From the NCBI RefSeq assembly GCF_024704835.1, contig NZ_JAMXBE010000001.1:372001-436000 (forward strand): a stretch of 64,000 nucleotides of DNA. Direction: 5' to 3'. The translations under genes were made by a program, and so were the position numbers. Shown here one piece after another: positions 1 through 9,321 of this stretch (position 1 is its first letter; each line of letters starts with the position of its first letter). Source of the stretch: Parapedobacter tibetensis. GTDB taxonomy: Bacteria; Bacteroidota; Bacteroidia; Sphingobacteriales; Sphingobacteriaceae. The notes under the pieces were generated by a model, which saw only the letters and a list, made by a program, of their open reading frames with translations, ran no database searches and had not been told where the DNA came from.

Positions 1-1134
1 AACGAAGCCTCCTTGTTTTGGATGTTGGGTAGACAAGATGTGGTTAAACAATGCCCGCTCATAGAAATCGGCATACCGAACATCCGGCTCCGTTTGGAAG
101 AGTTGTTCGGTAAGTTTCAGCATGTTATAGGTATTGCACGTTTCCGGCCCTTCCACACTTCGGATCATACGGGAGAAATCATTCGTCGGATGAAAATGTT
201 CGTGTGCGCTGTTACCGCCGATGGATACGGACCGATGGAAGACCACCGCTTCCCAGAAAGAGCGTGCAGCATCACTCCATTCAGTGATACCCCCCACATC
301 CGCAACGCGCTTATAGCCGATGACCTTCGGTATCTGCGTATTGGCGTGCAGCCCCGTAAGCCTATCCTCATTAACCAACAACGGTTCCAATATCGTCTGG
401 TGTGAAAATCGCTTCGCCAACTGGAGATACCGATCATCGCCTGTGATGGCCGCTACGTCGGCAAACACCTCATTGAGGCCGCCATGTTCGCTGCGCAGCA
501 TATCCTGTATTTGCGCATCCGATAGCTTACTGACCAAGTGTAATGCCCAGTCGCTCATCTTGATCAGCATGTCCTTGGCGTCCGGGATACCTGCGATGAG
601 GTAGGCATCACGCAGTCCCGCATAGGTCTTATGAATGTTATAGAGGGGTACCCATTTTTTGTTCAGATCAAACCCGCCTGCTTGGATGTGGCCATTATGG
701 ATATCGGCCCATAGGGCAGCACCACCCGGCACGCCACCGATATATCCATTCCCCAACTTATCCTGACAACGCTTGAGTTCGGAAATCATGTAGTCCAGCC
801 GGGCCTTTACCTGTGTATCTCCGGTAGCGGCATACATTAGGGAGAGTGCGGTGAGGTAATGCCCACCGATGTGGCCGTCGAGGCCGGAATTCTCCCAATT
901 GCCGTAACTTTCGACCTTGGGTTGCAGGCCAGCCTCTCGAAGGAAAGGTGCTAGCAGCCGGTCTGCATCCAGTTCAAGCAAGTATCTTTTATTGAGCTCC
1001 TCGGCATGTTTGAATGGTCCTTCGAGTATGCGTACGTCATGGAGTGCAAAGGACTGTACCGCTGTCTGGGCATGGGCCGCTATCCTTACCGTAGTCAACA
1101 GTGCCGCTACTACAACCACAATTTTTATCTTCAT
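1..1134 (-). CDS. GH127 beta-L-arabinofuranosidase, 3' end beyond window
   Basis: Partial gene: 378 codons are open from an ATG at 1134 down to the left edge, with no stop seen. A signal peptide (KIKIVVVVAALL, then AHAQ) is followed by the DUF1680/GH127 fold. Recognisable blocks are GGHYLTALSLMYAATGD (90-106), GLHANTQIPKVIG (261-273) and ETCNTYNM (331-338). In characterised GH127 enzymes the equivalent Glu and Cys of that last block bind zinc, with a further Cys serving as nucleophile; the later cysteines lie outside the window. The expected role is exo-release of beta-L-arabinofuranose in the periplasm. It is the last visible gene of the SusC/SusD locus upstream, 49 bases after the SusD stop, so it is probably co-transcribed. 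Confidence 0.9.
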   Translation of the reverse strand, partial: MKIKIVVVVAALLTTVRIAAHAQTAVQSFALHDVRILEGPFKHAEELNKRYLLELDADRLLAPFLREAGLQPKVESYGNWENSGLDGHIGGHYLTALSLMYAATGDTQVKARLDYMISELKRCQDKLGNGYIGGVPGGAALWADIHNGHIQAGGFDLNKKWVPLYNIHKTYAGLRDAYLIAGIPDAKDMLIKMSDWALHLVSKLSDAQIQDMLRSEHGGLNEVFADVAAITGDDRYLQLAKRFSHQTILEPLLVNEDRLTGLHANTQIPKVIGYKRVADVGGITEWSDAARSFWEAVVFHRSVSIGGNSAHEHFHPTNDFSRMIRSVEGPETCNTYNMLKLTEQLFQTEPDVRYADFYERALFNHILSTQHPKQGGFV

Positions 1135-1183
1135 ATCTATTTTTACTCACAGGTAGGCGTTCAATAATTAATTACTCACGCCC

Positions 1184-2806
1184 TCAATATCCTGTGTTTT
1201 GTGTTAAATTGGAATTTTTGTTAAGCTCAATTTGGGGAATGGGAAATAAAGTTCGGTAAGCACTGCTAGGATTGTGGGAAAACCATGACTTCGTGGTAAA
1301 TACCCCAAAACGTATCAAATCCTGGCGTCGGCGCGCTTCTTCAAAAAATTCATATCCTAATTCATCGAGAAGTCGTCCGTAGGCAATATCAGCACCGCCC
1401 TCATTGGAGATTTGATGCACATCCCTACGGCCGTAGTCATATAAACTGCCTTGCATTAAATCGGCTCCGCTTACGGCAGCTTTTTCCGGGTTTTCCCTAA
1501 AACTACGCTCCCTCACCATCGTAACAAGTGTAGCAGCTTCATCTGCACGGCCTGTGCGAAGCAGGCACTCGGCTTTCATCATCAGTATATCCGCATAGCG
1601 GAAAAAGGGGAAATCATTATTCAGTATGGAAGCCGCTCCCATCTCGTATTCAAACTTTCCGAGACGCAATCCGTGGTTGGCTTCTGTGGTGTCTACCGCA
1701 GGCAATTCATTGACCAAGTTTAGCACCTGTCCTTTCTGAGTACCATTCTGCACAATTAATGTATCCCCATTGGAAGCCAGCTGCACCCCCTTAATCCAAT
1801 TTTCTGTAAAGCGTTCATCATCGATGTCGAACGTATTGATGAACTGCGGAATGGCACAGATTCCACCCCAAGGTGAGTTTTGCAGGTTATAGGTAGCCTG
1901 CATTTCCTGAGGCAGGGTCTGCATGTGGTGGTCAAAAGCATTCCAATCGTCCCAGTATTGAACAAGGTATTTATCATCATAGCCAAAAGCCCAGATAATT
2001 TCACTTGAATTCTCATTATTGGCAGCAAATATACTCTTTTGGTTAGCTTCCAATGTATATAGGTTAGCATTGATCACTGCGTCACATTGCGTAATGCCTT
2101 CGTTCCACATAGCAGTACCCGTATATACCTCAGCATTGAGATATAATTTAGCCAGTAGGGTATGAGCTACCCATTGGTTCATCCTGGTGTAAGTAGACTG
2201 ATCATTCTTATCACTCAACTCATCTATATTATCGGTAACTTCTTTAACAATAAAGTCAAACACTTCTTTCCGGGTATTTTGTTCGGGCAGATAGCCTTCG
2301 GGGACATCAAAATCGGTAACGATGGGTACATTTCCGTACATATCGCATAACACCCAATAATACGTGGCCCGAAGTACTTTTAGTTCTGCAAGGGCACTTT
2401 CTTTGAACTCCTCAACTGGAACAAGATCGTTTTCTATTTGGTAAATTACCCTATTGCAAGTGGTAATACCATTATACGCCCTTTGCCAACAAGCAGATAT
2501 AATGGCATCTTCGGTAGTCCAACGATGGGTATGAAAACGCCGGTAACCCCCATCATCTACCCAACCCCATGGACGTTTGGGTATAACCAATTGGTCTGCG
2601 GATATCTCCTGAGCCCAAAAATAGCTTTGCCATTTATTAAACAGGTCTCTCCAAGGAATATAAGCCGAGGCAATCAACGCTCCCACATCCTCTTCTGACG
2701 GGGCAAATTTATCAGATATTATTGTATTAAAATTTTGATCCTTAAGTTTTGTACATCCAGCCATTCCAAAAAATGACAGCAACAGTATGATGATCTTCGT
2801 TTTCAT
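1184..2806 (-). CDS. SusD/RagB-family surface lipoprotein (arabinose-polymer locus)
   Basis: 540-residue outer-membrane lipoprotein that captures glycan at the cell surface and hands it to the SusC porin. The start at 2806 gives KTKIIILLLSFFGMAGC, a clear lipoprotein signal with the acylated Cys about 18 residues in. A longer frame reaches 2887 but would run into the SusC stop region and bury the signal. The SusD fold shows in the TPR-like helices around ELKVLRATYYWVLCDMYGNVP, in PFFRYADILMMKAECLLRTG, and in the C-terminal EARRRQDLIRFG block. It lies 19 bases downstream of SusC, the normal pairing. The ligand is inferred, from the neighbouring GH127 and GH43 genes, to be an arabinose-containing oligosaccharide. 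Confidence 0.93.
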   Translation of the reverse strand: MKTKIIILLLSFFGMAGCTKLKDQNFNTIISDKFAPSEEDVGALIASAYIPWRDLFNKWQSYFWAQEISADQLVIPKRPWGWVDDGGYRRFHTHRWTTEDAIISACWQRAYNGITTCNRVIYQIENDLVPVEEFKESALAELKVLRATYYWVLCDMYGNVPIVTDFDVPEGYLPEQNTRKEVFDFIVKEVTDNIDELSDKNDQSTYTRMNQWVAHTLLAKLYLNAEVYTGTAMWNEGITQCDAVINANLYTLEANQKSIFAANNENSSEIIWAFGYDDKYLVQYWDDWNAFDHHMQTLPQEMQATYNLQNSPWGGICAIPQFINTFDIDDERFTENWIKGVQLASNGDTLIVQNGTQKGQVLNLVNELPAVDTTEANHGLRLGKFEYEMGAASILNNDFPFFRYADILMMKAECLLRTGRADEAATLVTMVRERSFRENPEKAAVSGADLMQGSLYDYGRRDVHQISNEGGADIAYGRLLDELGYEFFEEARRRQDLIRFGVFTTKSWFSHNPSSAYRTLFPIPQIELNKNSNLTQNTGY

Positions 2807-2825
2807 GAGTCTTGTTTTTAGCGGG

Positions 2826-5800
2826 TTAAAAACTAACATTAATGCCGACGGTAAATGTCCGAGTCGTAGGATATTTGTCTCTGCCATCGATTCCCGGATC
2901 CAACCCTGTCCAGTTCACTTCCGGATCTATTCCCTTATAACCTGTAATGGTAATGGTGTTTAAACTTGAAACATATATCCTTGCGGAATGGACAAAATTC
3001 AAATTGATCTTTCTAAAATTATACCCCAAGGTAATGTTGTCTATTTTCCAGAAATCGCCATCTTCCACATAATGGCTATTAAACTCAAGCGGTACATTTT
3101 TATTTAATACAGCTTTCCCATAAATTTTGTCGTAAGCCGATGCTAAGCGGTTATACCTTTCATCCCCTGTATTTTCGTTATACATCCGCTGGAAATTGAT
3201 AATTTGATAATCAAAAGATCCCCTCATCGTGACACCTAGGTCCCAGTTTTTGTACTTGAAGGTATTGTTCCAGCCTGCATAATACTTGGGAATCCCGTTA
3301 CCAAGCACTTGTTTGTCTTCAAATCCCCTGTTAAATTCATTATAACTAATCATATCCCCATTTTCATCTTCATAGATCCAATAACCATCATCAGAGATAT
3401 CTACCACTTTATACCCGTGAAAATCGCCAATTTTCTCTCCTATTTCTACGATATGGGTGTGGGTTTGAATCGGTACTCCTGTACCCCCAGCAGTAAAATA
3501 ATTAGTCTCCAATTGATACAGGTCATTGGACAAGCTTACCAATTTATTAGAATTAGTTGAAAATAGGAGTTGGGTAGTCCAGGTAAAGTCAGATTTCCTT
3601 ACCGGTATCATGGAGAGTTCCACCTCTAATCCCGTGTTTTCCATAATCCCTACATTGGCTCTGGTAGACGTATAAATATTGGGCGGGCTGGGCACCTGAT
3701 AGTCGTACAGCAAGCCGTCTATCCGCCGATTGTAATAATCGATAGCGCCATATATCCTGCCACTTAAAAAACTATAATCCAGACCAAAGTTCAACTCTTT
3801 TTTTTCTTCCCAACGCAAATGGGGGTTCGGATTTTGGGCTGCTCTTAGGGAACGTACCCAACTGCCATTGATCAGAAAGTAATCGGCATATTCCAGCGTA
3901 GCAACCCCGAGGAAAAGGTTATTAGGCGGGTTGCCTGTTATCCCATAACCCATCCGCAACTTGAGGTCGTCTACAAAGCCCAGATTTTTCATAAAGGGCT
4001 CTTCGTTTATCCGCCATCCCAAGGAAACTGCAGGAAAGGTACCCCAAGGTTTATCTGCTCCGTAAAGCTGGCTGGCGGCCTCGTGACGGACACTTGCCAT
4101 AAGCAGGTACTTATCTTTATAGCTATAGGTACTCCGACCAAAAAAGCTAATAAGATTGCTCTCTTCTCGGTTACTCGCTTGTGCAGCATTGCCCTCCGCC
4201 AATGCTTTTCCGTCACCTATCCGGGCATACCCGAATACATCGGTTGGGAAATCCCAGTTCTGCATCGAGGAATTGAACCTCTCGCTTTCCTGATATCCAT
4301 AGCCCCCGAGAATGGAAAGTTTATGATCCCCCATATCTTTTTTATACTCTCCGATAAGCTCTATAAACCGGTATATGTTTTCATCATTACCTATTGAGGC
4401 ATATCCGTTTCTCCCATCCCTCGTGGTGCTGATATGTTTTTTTGTTTCCGCATATCCACGGGATTGATTGTATTTGTCGTAGGCTACATTTGCCTCCAGA
4501 CGCAACGCGTCGATGGGGGTAAAAGTTAGTTTTGCGTTATACCGAGTATATTGGCTTTTGTTCCGTCCGTCGGTTTCATAAAGCCTCGCCAACGGGTTAT
4601 CATAGTCAAAGATTCCTTCCTGAAACCAATCTCCGTTCTCATTTTTAATGGGCGAGGTTGGGTTTTGAATGGTTATCTGCCTGTATATCCACCCATCAAA
4701 ACTACTGCCGTCACCAGTAGTGGTATACGAGTTTTGCCGGCCTATGATGCCGAGATTAAATTTAAGCTTGCGGTCAAACATATTGTGCTCCACATCTACC
4801 CTCCCGTTAAAGGTTTCGTTGTCTGATTTGCGCATGATCCCATTAAAATCTCTATAATTTACGTTAAATAGGTAGTTGGTCTCGGCATTCCCTCCCCGAT
4901 ACGTCAGATTATGGAGCTGGGAAAACGGAGTCTGCGTAGCTTCTTCAAACCAATCTGTCGTATTTCCGTTATCCCAGGATGCGTCGCGAGTGCCTTCAGT
5001 TATCTGCCTCCGGTAATCCTCGGCAGTAAGCATATCAGCCTGTCTGGCAATTGTTTGTGCGCTTAATTGTGTGCTGTATTCTAATGCGTTGATCTGCCCT
5101 TCTTTAAATCGCTTGGTGGTGATGATGATAACACCGTTACTACCGCGCACGCCGTAAATAGCTGCCGCGGAACCGTCTTTTAGGACATCTATGGATTCAA
5201 TATCTTCCGGCGCCACAGTATTCAGGTCTCCGGGAATCCCGTCAATCAGCACCAAGGGATTCGCATTGGCTCCAAGAATAGTTGTATTTCCCCTCAACAG
5301 TACGGCTACCCCACTTGTAGGATCTCCACTAGAAGAGGCAATCGTCAAACCGGCAACTTTACCTTGCAATAACTGTCCGGCGTTTTTAACGGGAGCCTGG
5401 ATAAAATCTTCTGATTTTACCGAGGCAATCGAACTGGTTACATCAGCTTTTCGCTGCGTTCCGTACCCCACGACCACCACCTCATCCAAATATTTATTTT
5501 CGCGTGTCAATACAATTTCCAGATTACCTTGCCCACTGTAGCCTATATTCTTTGCCAAAAAGCCTGTATAGGAAATATATAAGGTATCACCTATGGACAC
5601 GCCTGCCAGCGCGAAACGGCCTTCTGAATCTGATAGCGTACCCTTGCCCGTACCTTTGAGCACAATACTAGCGCCCGAAATCGGATTGCTACTTTCATCC
5701 AGTACGGTACCATTAGCCTGTTGTTGCCGAACAGCGGGGGCTACAGCAGATGATGATGGTTCTTGCAAAGGTTTGAAAATAGCTATTTGCTTGCCGGATA

Positions 5801-6125
5801 TCCGGTAGGAGATTTCCATATGCTTGAATAATGCATCAAGTATTTCTTGTATAGGGCGGTCTTTCATGGAAATGGACACCGCTTCATTCAAAGCAACATC
5901 GCTGCTGCGTATGAGGATGGAATAACCAGATTTGCGTTCAATCTCTTCCAATGCTTTGGCTAATGGGACAGTGTTCAATTGAATGCTTATTTTATTATTT
6001 TGATGCGCTGAAAGCACTAATGGAACAAAAAAAGAAATCGAGCATACGGCCACTAACATGAGAACGTAAAGGAAAGGGATTCCTTTCCTCAAATTGAAAA
6101 TCGGACTTGGTTTGACATGTATCAT
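2826..6125 (-). CDS. SusC-family TonB-dependent transporter with STN signalling domain
   Basis: 1099-residue outer-membrane transporter. After the signal anchor comes an STN (secretin/TonB short N-terminal) domain at about 45-115 (VPLAKALEEIERKSGYSILI). Next are a carboxypeptidase-D-like regulatory domain (GTVLDESSNPISGASIVLKG), the SusC signature LDEVVVVGYGTQRKADVTSS, the plug (GVRGSNGVIIITTKR) and a 22-strand-type barrel ending in an aromatic residue (GINVSF). The STN domain is the part that contacts a FecR anti-sigma factor, and fecR and a sigma gene lie directly upstream. This SusC therefore probably both imports the oligosaccharide and signals its presence. Confidence 0.94.
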   Translation of the reverse strand: MIHVKPSPIFNLRKGIPFLYVLMLVAVCSISFFVPLVLSAHQNNKISIQLNTVPLAKALEEIERKSGYSILIRSSDVALNEAVSISMKDRPIQEILDALFKHMEISYRISGKQIAIFKPLQEPSSSAVAPAVRQQQANGTVLDESSNPISGASIVLKGTGKGTLSDSEGRFALAGVSIGDTLYISYTGFLAKNIGYSGQGNLEIVLTRENKYLDEVVVVGYGTQRKADVTSSIASVKSEDFIQAPVKNAGQLLQGKVAGLTIASSSGDPTSGVAVLLRGNTTILGANANPLVLIDGIPGDLNTVAPEDIESIDVLKDGSAAAIYGVRGSNGVIIITTKRFKEGQINALEYSTQLSAQTIARQADMLTAEDYRRQITEGTRDASWDNGNTTDWFEEATQTPFSQLHNLTYRGGNAETNYLFNVNYRDFNGIMRKSDNETFNGRVDVEHNMFDRKLKFNLGIIGRQNSYTTTGDGSSFDGWIYRQITIQNPTSPIKNENGDWFQEGIFDYDNPLARLYETDGRNKSQYTRYNAKLTFTPIDALRLEANVAYDKYNQSRGYAETKKHISTTRDGRNGYASIGNDENIYRFIELIGEYKKDMGDHKLSILGGYGYQESERFNSSMQNWDFPTDVFGYARIGDGKALAEGNAAQASNREESNLISFFGRSTYSYKDKYLLMASVRHEAASQLYGADKPWGTFPAVSLGWRINEEPFMKNLGFVDDLKLRMGYGITGNPPNNLFLGVATLEYADYFLINGSWVRSLRAAQNPNPHLRWEEKKELNFGLDYSFLSGRIYGAIDYYNRRIDGLLYDYQVPSPPNIYTSTRANVGIMENTGLEVELSMIPVRKSDFTWTTQLLFSTNSNKLVSLSNDLYQLETNYFTAGGTGVPIQTHTHIVEIGEKIGDFHGYKVVDISDDGYWIYEDENGDMISYNEFNRGFEDKQVLGNGIPKYYAGWNNTFKYKNWDLGVTMRGSFDYQIINFQRMYNENTGDERYNRLASAYDKIYGKAVLNKNVPLEFNSHYVEDGDFWKIDNITLGYNFRKINLNFVHSARIYVSSLNTITITGYKGIDPEVNWTGLDPGIDGRDKYPTTRTFTVGINVSF

Positions 6126-6195
6126 ATGAAAACGTCGTTAATAAATGGTGAATAATTGGTATATATATAGAAGATGTAGGGTTATTCGTCTATAA

Positions 6196-7206
6196 TTATT
6201 TCTTGGATCTATCAGCTATAGTGACTATATCTCCGTTTAATTGCCATTGGTATTTACGGTCAACATCTAAATAGTGCAAAACCTCTTGTATGGTGAGGTC
6301 CTGGTCAATGCTGCCTGAAAAATGTTCGTCATCCATCCGGTTACTTTGGATGATAATTTCCACCGCAAACCTCCGTTCAAGTGTTTTCATGATCTCCCGT
6401 AACGATGCTTTATTGAAATATAACTTGCCGGTGGTCCACCATACAGACCTGGAGGCCTCAACTTCTTCCTTGATCCACTGCCTATCAGCTTTTTGGTAAA
6501 CAAGCTGCTGATTGGGCAACAAGGACACGGATTCCTTATCAGGTATGGCAATGTCTACACTTCCCGATAAAAGATTGACCGCTACCTCATGATCCCCTGC
6601 ATAGGCATTGACATTAAATTCCGTCCCCAGTACGTTGATGGTCAACTGTTTGGTATGTACGACAAAGGGGCGACTTTCATCTCTTTCCACGTCAAAAAAG
6701 CCTTCCCCGTCCAAGTAGACCTCCCGTACATCTTCATTGAAATCGGAACGATATTTTAGTGTAGAGGTAGCATTGAGCCATACCACGGTTTGGTCGGGGA
6801 GCACTAGTTTTTTCTTGCCCCCCGCGGGTACACTAACCTTTGAAAATGTGTTTGCTTGATTGTATGGGGGTGCTCTTTTCAGATACAAAAAGGTTGTTGC
6901 GATGGAAACGCCAATGAAGATTGCTGCTGCTATTCGCCACCATTTTTGTCTGAATTTAAGGAAGATACTTTTCTTCTTGCTCAACCCGATTTTATTGGCC
7001 AATGCTTTAAAATTCGTCTGTTTGACCGACTCAAACTTGGGTATAGATGAACTTGCGTGAAATTTTACCAGACTGGAATACATTTCCTGAAAAGCGTTAT
7101 CCGACTCCAAAAGGTCTTTCAACTTTTCAGCATCTGTTGTTGATAACTTACCGGCCAAGTAGGCCTTCATCAATTCTTTAAAAATGTTATCCTTATGCTG
7201 ATCCAT
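6196..7206 (-). CDS. FecR-family anti-sigma factor
   Basis: 336-residue inner-membrane regulator. The cytoplasmic N-terminus (about 1-85) would hold the sigma factor and is followed by one membrane helix (WWRIAAAIFIGVSIATTFLYL, about 88-108). The periplasmic FecR domain starts at VSVPAGGKKKLVLPDQTVVWLN, and a C-terminal DUF4974-type region (LYFNKASLREIMKTLERRF) follows, which resembles the STN fold. It lies 70 bases before the STN-bearing SusC and 83 bases after the sigma gene, giving the standard sigma - FecR - SusC order. The expected action is release of the sigma factor when SusC binds ligand. Confidence 0.93.
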   Translation of the reverse strand: MDQHKDNIFKELMKAYLAGKLSTTDAEKLKDLLESDNAFQEMYSSLVKFHASSSIPKFESVKQTNFKALANKIGLSKKKSIFLKFRQKWWRIAAAIFIGVSIATTFLYLKRAPPYNQANTFSKVSVPAGGKKKLVLPDQTVVWLNATSTLKYRSDFNEDVREVYLDGEGFFDVERDESRPFVVHTKQLTINVLGTEFNVNAYAGDHEVAVNLLSGSVDIAIPDKESVSLLPNQQLVYQKADRQWIKEEVEASRSVWWTTGKLYFNKASLREIMKTLERRFAVEIIIQSNRMDDEHFSGSIDQDLTIQEVLHYLDVDRKYQWQLNGDIVTIADRSKK

Positions 7207-7289
7207 GGTTAGCCAATGCGGTGCCGCTTTGTATGTAATACACCCCTCGGTCAGAAATCATTTAAAACGACTTGAAAAAAATCGGCTTT

Positions 7290-7919
7290 TTATTTAAGTT
7301 TTTGGTTCAAAATAAAAATAAGGAGCCCTGCATAGGGGCCGAGGTTTGTCTTTATGCGGTCTAAGGCTATCTTTACCTGCACGCGTACGGTATTAACACT
7401 TAGCCCCATCTCTTCTGCTATTTCTTTTGGGGATCTTCCAGCATAAAGATATCGTTCAAAAATCGCCCTGCATTTTGAGGGTAAGGACTGCACTGACAGT
7501 TCGATTTGCTTTTCCAATTCCCTGAATTCGCAAATATCAAAGGGGGTTTCCTGCCTCAATAGCTGAATTTCCTGCAATCGCAGTGCTTCTTTGCCATATT
7601 CATCCGCCATTGAAAGCCTGGCTTTTTTTGACCGAATATGGTTGAAGCAACCGTTGCGTACACAGGTTTGTAAGTATGGGTGAATCGGGTAAGTTAACCC
7701 TTCTCTTCCTGTCCAGATTTTTATGAAAACATCATTTACGATTTCCCGAGATAAGTCTGCATCGAATATATAATAGGTAGCGGAGGTACATAAAAAAATG
7801 AAGTAACATTCATATAGGGTCTTAAACGCTTGTTCATCCCCCATCGAAATCCGTACGATGATTTCTTCATCAATATCATAGATGATTGATTTGGATATAG
7901 TACCGCCTGTTTTGTTCAT
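7290..7919 (-). CDS. FecI-like ECF RNA polymerase sigma factor
   Basis: 209-residue ECF sigma factor. Region 2 is at about 25-95 (DEQAFKTLYECYFIFLC, then SREIVNDVFIKIW). Region 4 is at about 140-195 and contains the helix-turn-helix RSPKEIAEEMGLSVNTVRVQVK. It is the first gene of the locus and is followed by its FecR partner. A Bacteroidota-type promoter lies about 140 bases upstream (8061-8090). The N-terminus is about 20 residues longer than in many relatives; a later in-frame Met (SMGDEQ) could be the true start. Confidence 0.92.
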   Translation of the reverse strand: MNKTGGTISKSIIYDIDEEIIVRISMGDEQAFKTLYECYFIFLCTSATYYIFDADLSREIVNDVFIKIWTGREGLTYPIHPYLQTCVRNGCFNHIRSKKARLSMADEYGKEALRLQEIQLLRQETPFDICEFRELEKQIELSVQSLPSKCRAIFERYLYAGRSPKEIAEEMGLSVNTVRVQVKIALDRIKTNLGPYAGLLIFILNQKLK

Positions 7920-8060
7920 AGCAGCTTATCGTTTGCAAGGACTCCCTCCCCATTTTCAACACATCTTTACTCAAGATACCGCATGAATGCGACCTATAAG
8001 CTATGGGTAGTTTGTCGTTTATAACTGTCCCGTCAATTGCAACGGAACTACAATAATAAG

Positions 8061-8093
8061 CAAATATTTTATAAACGTCAATTAAACAAATAT
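8061..8093 (-). promoter_or_regulatory. Candidate promoter of the sigma/FecR/SusCD operon with a shared element
   Basis: Reading the minus strand, TTTG (8090-8087) is followed after 18 bases by AATATTTG (8068-8061). This is close to the Bacteroidota TTTG - N19 - TAnnTTTG promoter. The spacer holds TTGACGTTTATAAA, which recurs almost unchanged upstream of the tandem GH43 gene at 11332-11361. The recurrence lies outside the core promoter consensus and may be an operator. Confidence 0.5.
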
Positions 8094-8159
8094 TTTTTCA
8101 TTTTGCGATTTTGCAGCTAGACTCAGTCATTTTATGAGGTTTTGGTCTTCATTGCTTAC

Positions 8160-9155
8160 TTATAAAGGTTTGCCTACGATAATCCGGTCACCGGTATCAT
8201 CCACCTCAAAAAGCTGGGGAATACGTATGTAACGTCCGTTTTCACCCACGCTGTGGGTATGTCCGGCCATCAGTAGTTTGCCTTCAAATGTCCGGAATAA
8301 CATGCCGTGTCCATAATTGGATGGCGTAATCGGCTCACTTTCGTGTATCCAATGGCCGTCCAGCATACCGCTTTCGGAATACGCCACACCTTGAGTATAT
8401 ACATCAAACACCCAACTGGTCCACAGCATACCTAGCTTACCGGTTTGCGTGCGGAACAGAAAAGGTCCGTCGGTTACCTTGTTGGGCACAATCCTGCCGT
8501 CTTCATCGTGCTCCTTGCTCCAAGGCGAGTCACTCGCTCGGAACAGTACCTTGCCCTCACCAACGGAGCCGCTTAAGTCTGGTTTCAACTCAATCTTTTC
8601 CATCGTTCCGTTCCAATTCTGCAGCCATTCGTGGCAGTAAATCATATAAGGCTTACCGTCTTCCTCCACCCAAAACGTGCCGTCCAACGTCGGCATATGG
8701 CCCGGGAGGTAGGTGGAATCAGCCATTGGAACATACGGGCCGTCGGGTTTACCACTGACCAGCACATGGGAGGCACGGCGTTCAATCACATTGCCTCTTA
8801 CCGTATCAATTTTTACATCGCGGTTCGTAAAGGTGGCAAAATTGTAATATTTGCCCTTGTACATATGCAATTCGGCTGCCCAAATCATTGGTCGTGGCCC
8901 CATCCATGATTCAGGGTCATGTTGAATGACGTTAAACGGTCCGGTCCACGCCTTCAGATCCTTACTCTTCCACAGCATTCCACCGGTACCTGTCATGTAG
9001 TAAGTAGATGTTTTTTCATCTGCCAAAATGAACGGATCGCTTAGGCGAATGGAATCCAATGGTATGTCTGTTCTTATTGCTGGTTCCCTGTTTTGTGGAA
9101 AAACCGACACCAGGTTTACTGCAACCAATGTAAATAACAATAGCATCGTTTTCAT
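8160..9155 (-). CDS. GH43-family glycoside hydrolase, single domain
   Basis: 331-residue secreted enzyme (signal peptide to about residue 20). It has the five-bladed propeller motifs of GH43: RLSDPF with the base Asp at 40, TLDGTF with Asp 158, and VTDGPF at 228-232, where the general acid is expected. The last site carries Asp where many GH43 enzymes carry Glu; I believe this occurs in some subfamilies, so it is not proof of inactivity. The likely role is arabinofuranosidase or xylosidase trimming in the periplasm or at the surface. It lies downstream of the tandem-GH43 gene, separated by a 166-base gap that holds an enzyme remnant, and upstream of the sigma operon promoter. Confidence 0.85.
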   Translation of the reverse strand: MKTMLLLFTLVAVNLVSVFPQNREPAIRTDIPLDSIRLSDPFILADEKTSTYYMTGTGGMLWKSKDLKAWTGPFNVIQHDPESWMGPRPMIWAAELHMYKGKYYNFATFTNRDVKIDTVRGNVIERRASHVLVSGKPDGPYVPMADSTYLPGHMPTLDGTFWVEEDGKPYMIYCHEWLQNWNGTMEKIELKPDLSGSVGEGKVLFRASDSPWSKEHDEDGRIVPNKVTDGPFLFRTQTGKLGMLWTSWVFDVYTQGVAYSESGMLDGHWIHESEPITPSNYGHGMLFRTFEGKLLMAGHTHSVGENGRYIRIPQLFEVDDTGDRIIVGKPL

Positions 9156-9171
9156 AAGCTAACTGCAACAA

Positions 9172-9318
9172 TCATAAATTCGTTAAATTCCATTCATACT
9201 CCCATTGGATATACGGTGTATCACCATCCAAACGAATAAGGCAACCAAATATACCTGCTGTCTTTCAAGTCACCAGGGCTCCAGCGATCTGTCATATCGC
9301 ACAACATGCAATGCTCTT
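9172..9318 (-). pseudogene. Frameshifted C-terminal remnant of a carbohydrate-active enzyme
   Basis: Between the two GH43 genes the minus strand encodes DMTDRWSPGDLKDSRYIWLP followed by YSFGW and a stop. One base out of phase it continues DGDTPYIQWEYEWNLTNL and stops at 9172. The two halves join into one tail if a single G is removed near 9235. The DSRYIWLP...IQW pattern is a typical end of Bacteroidota glycosidases. No N-terminal part or start codon remains: the preceding frame runs into the coding region of the upstream gene. It is read as the stump of a third enzyme lost by deletion. The family assignment is tentative. Confidence 0.5.
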
Positions 9319-9321
9319 CGT

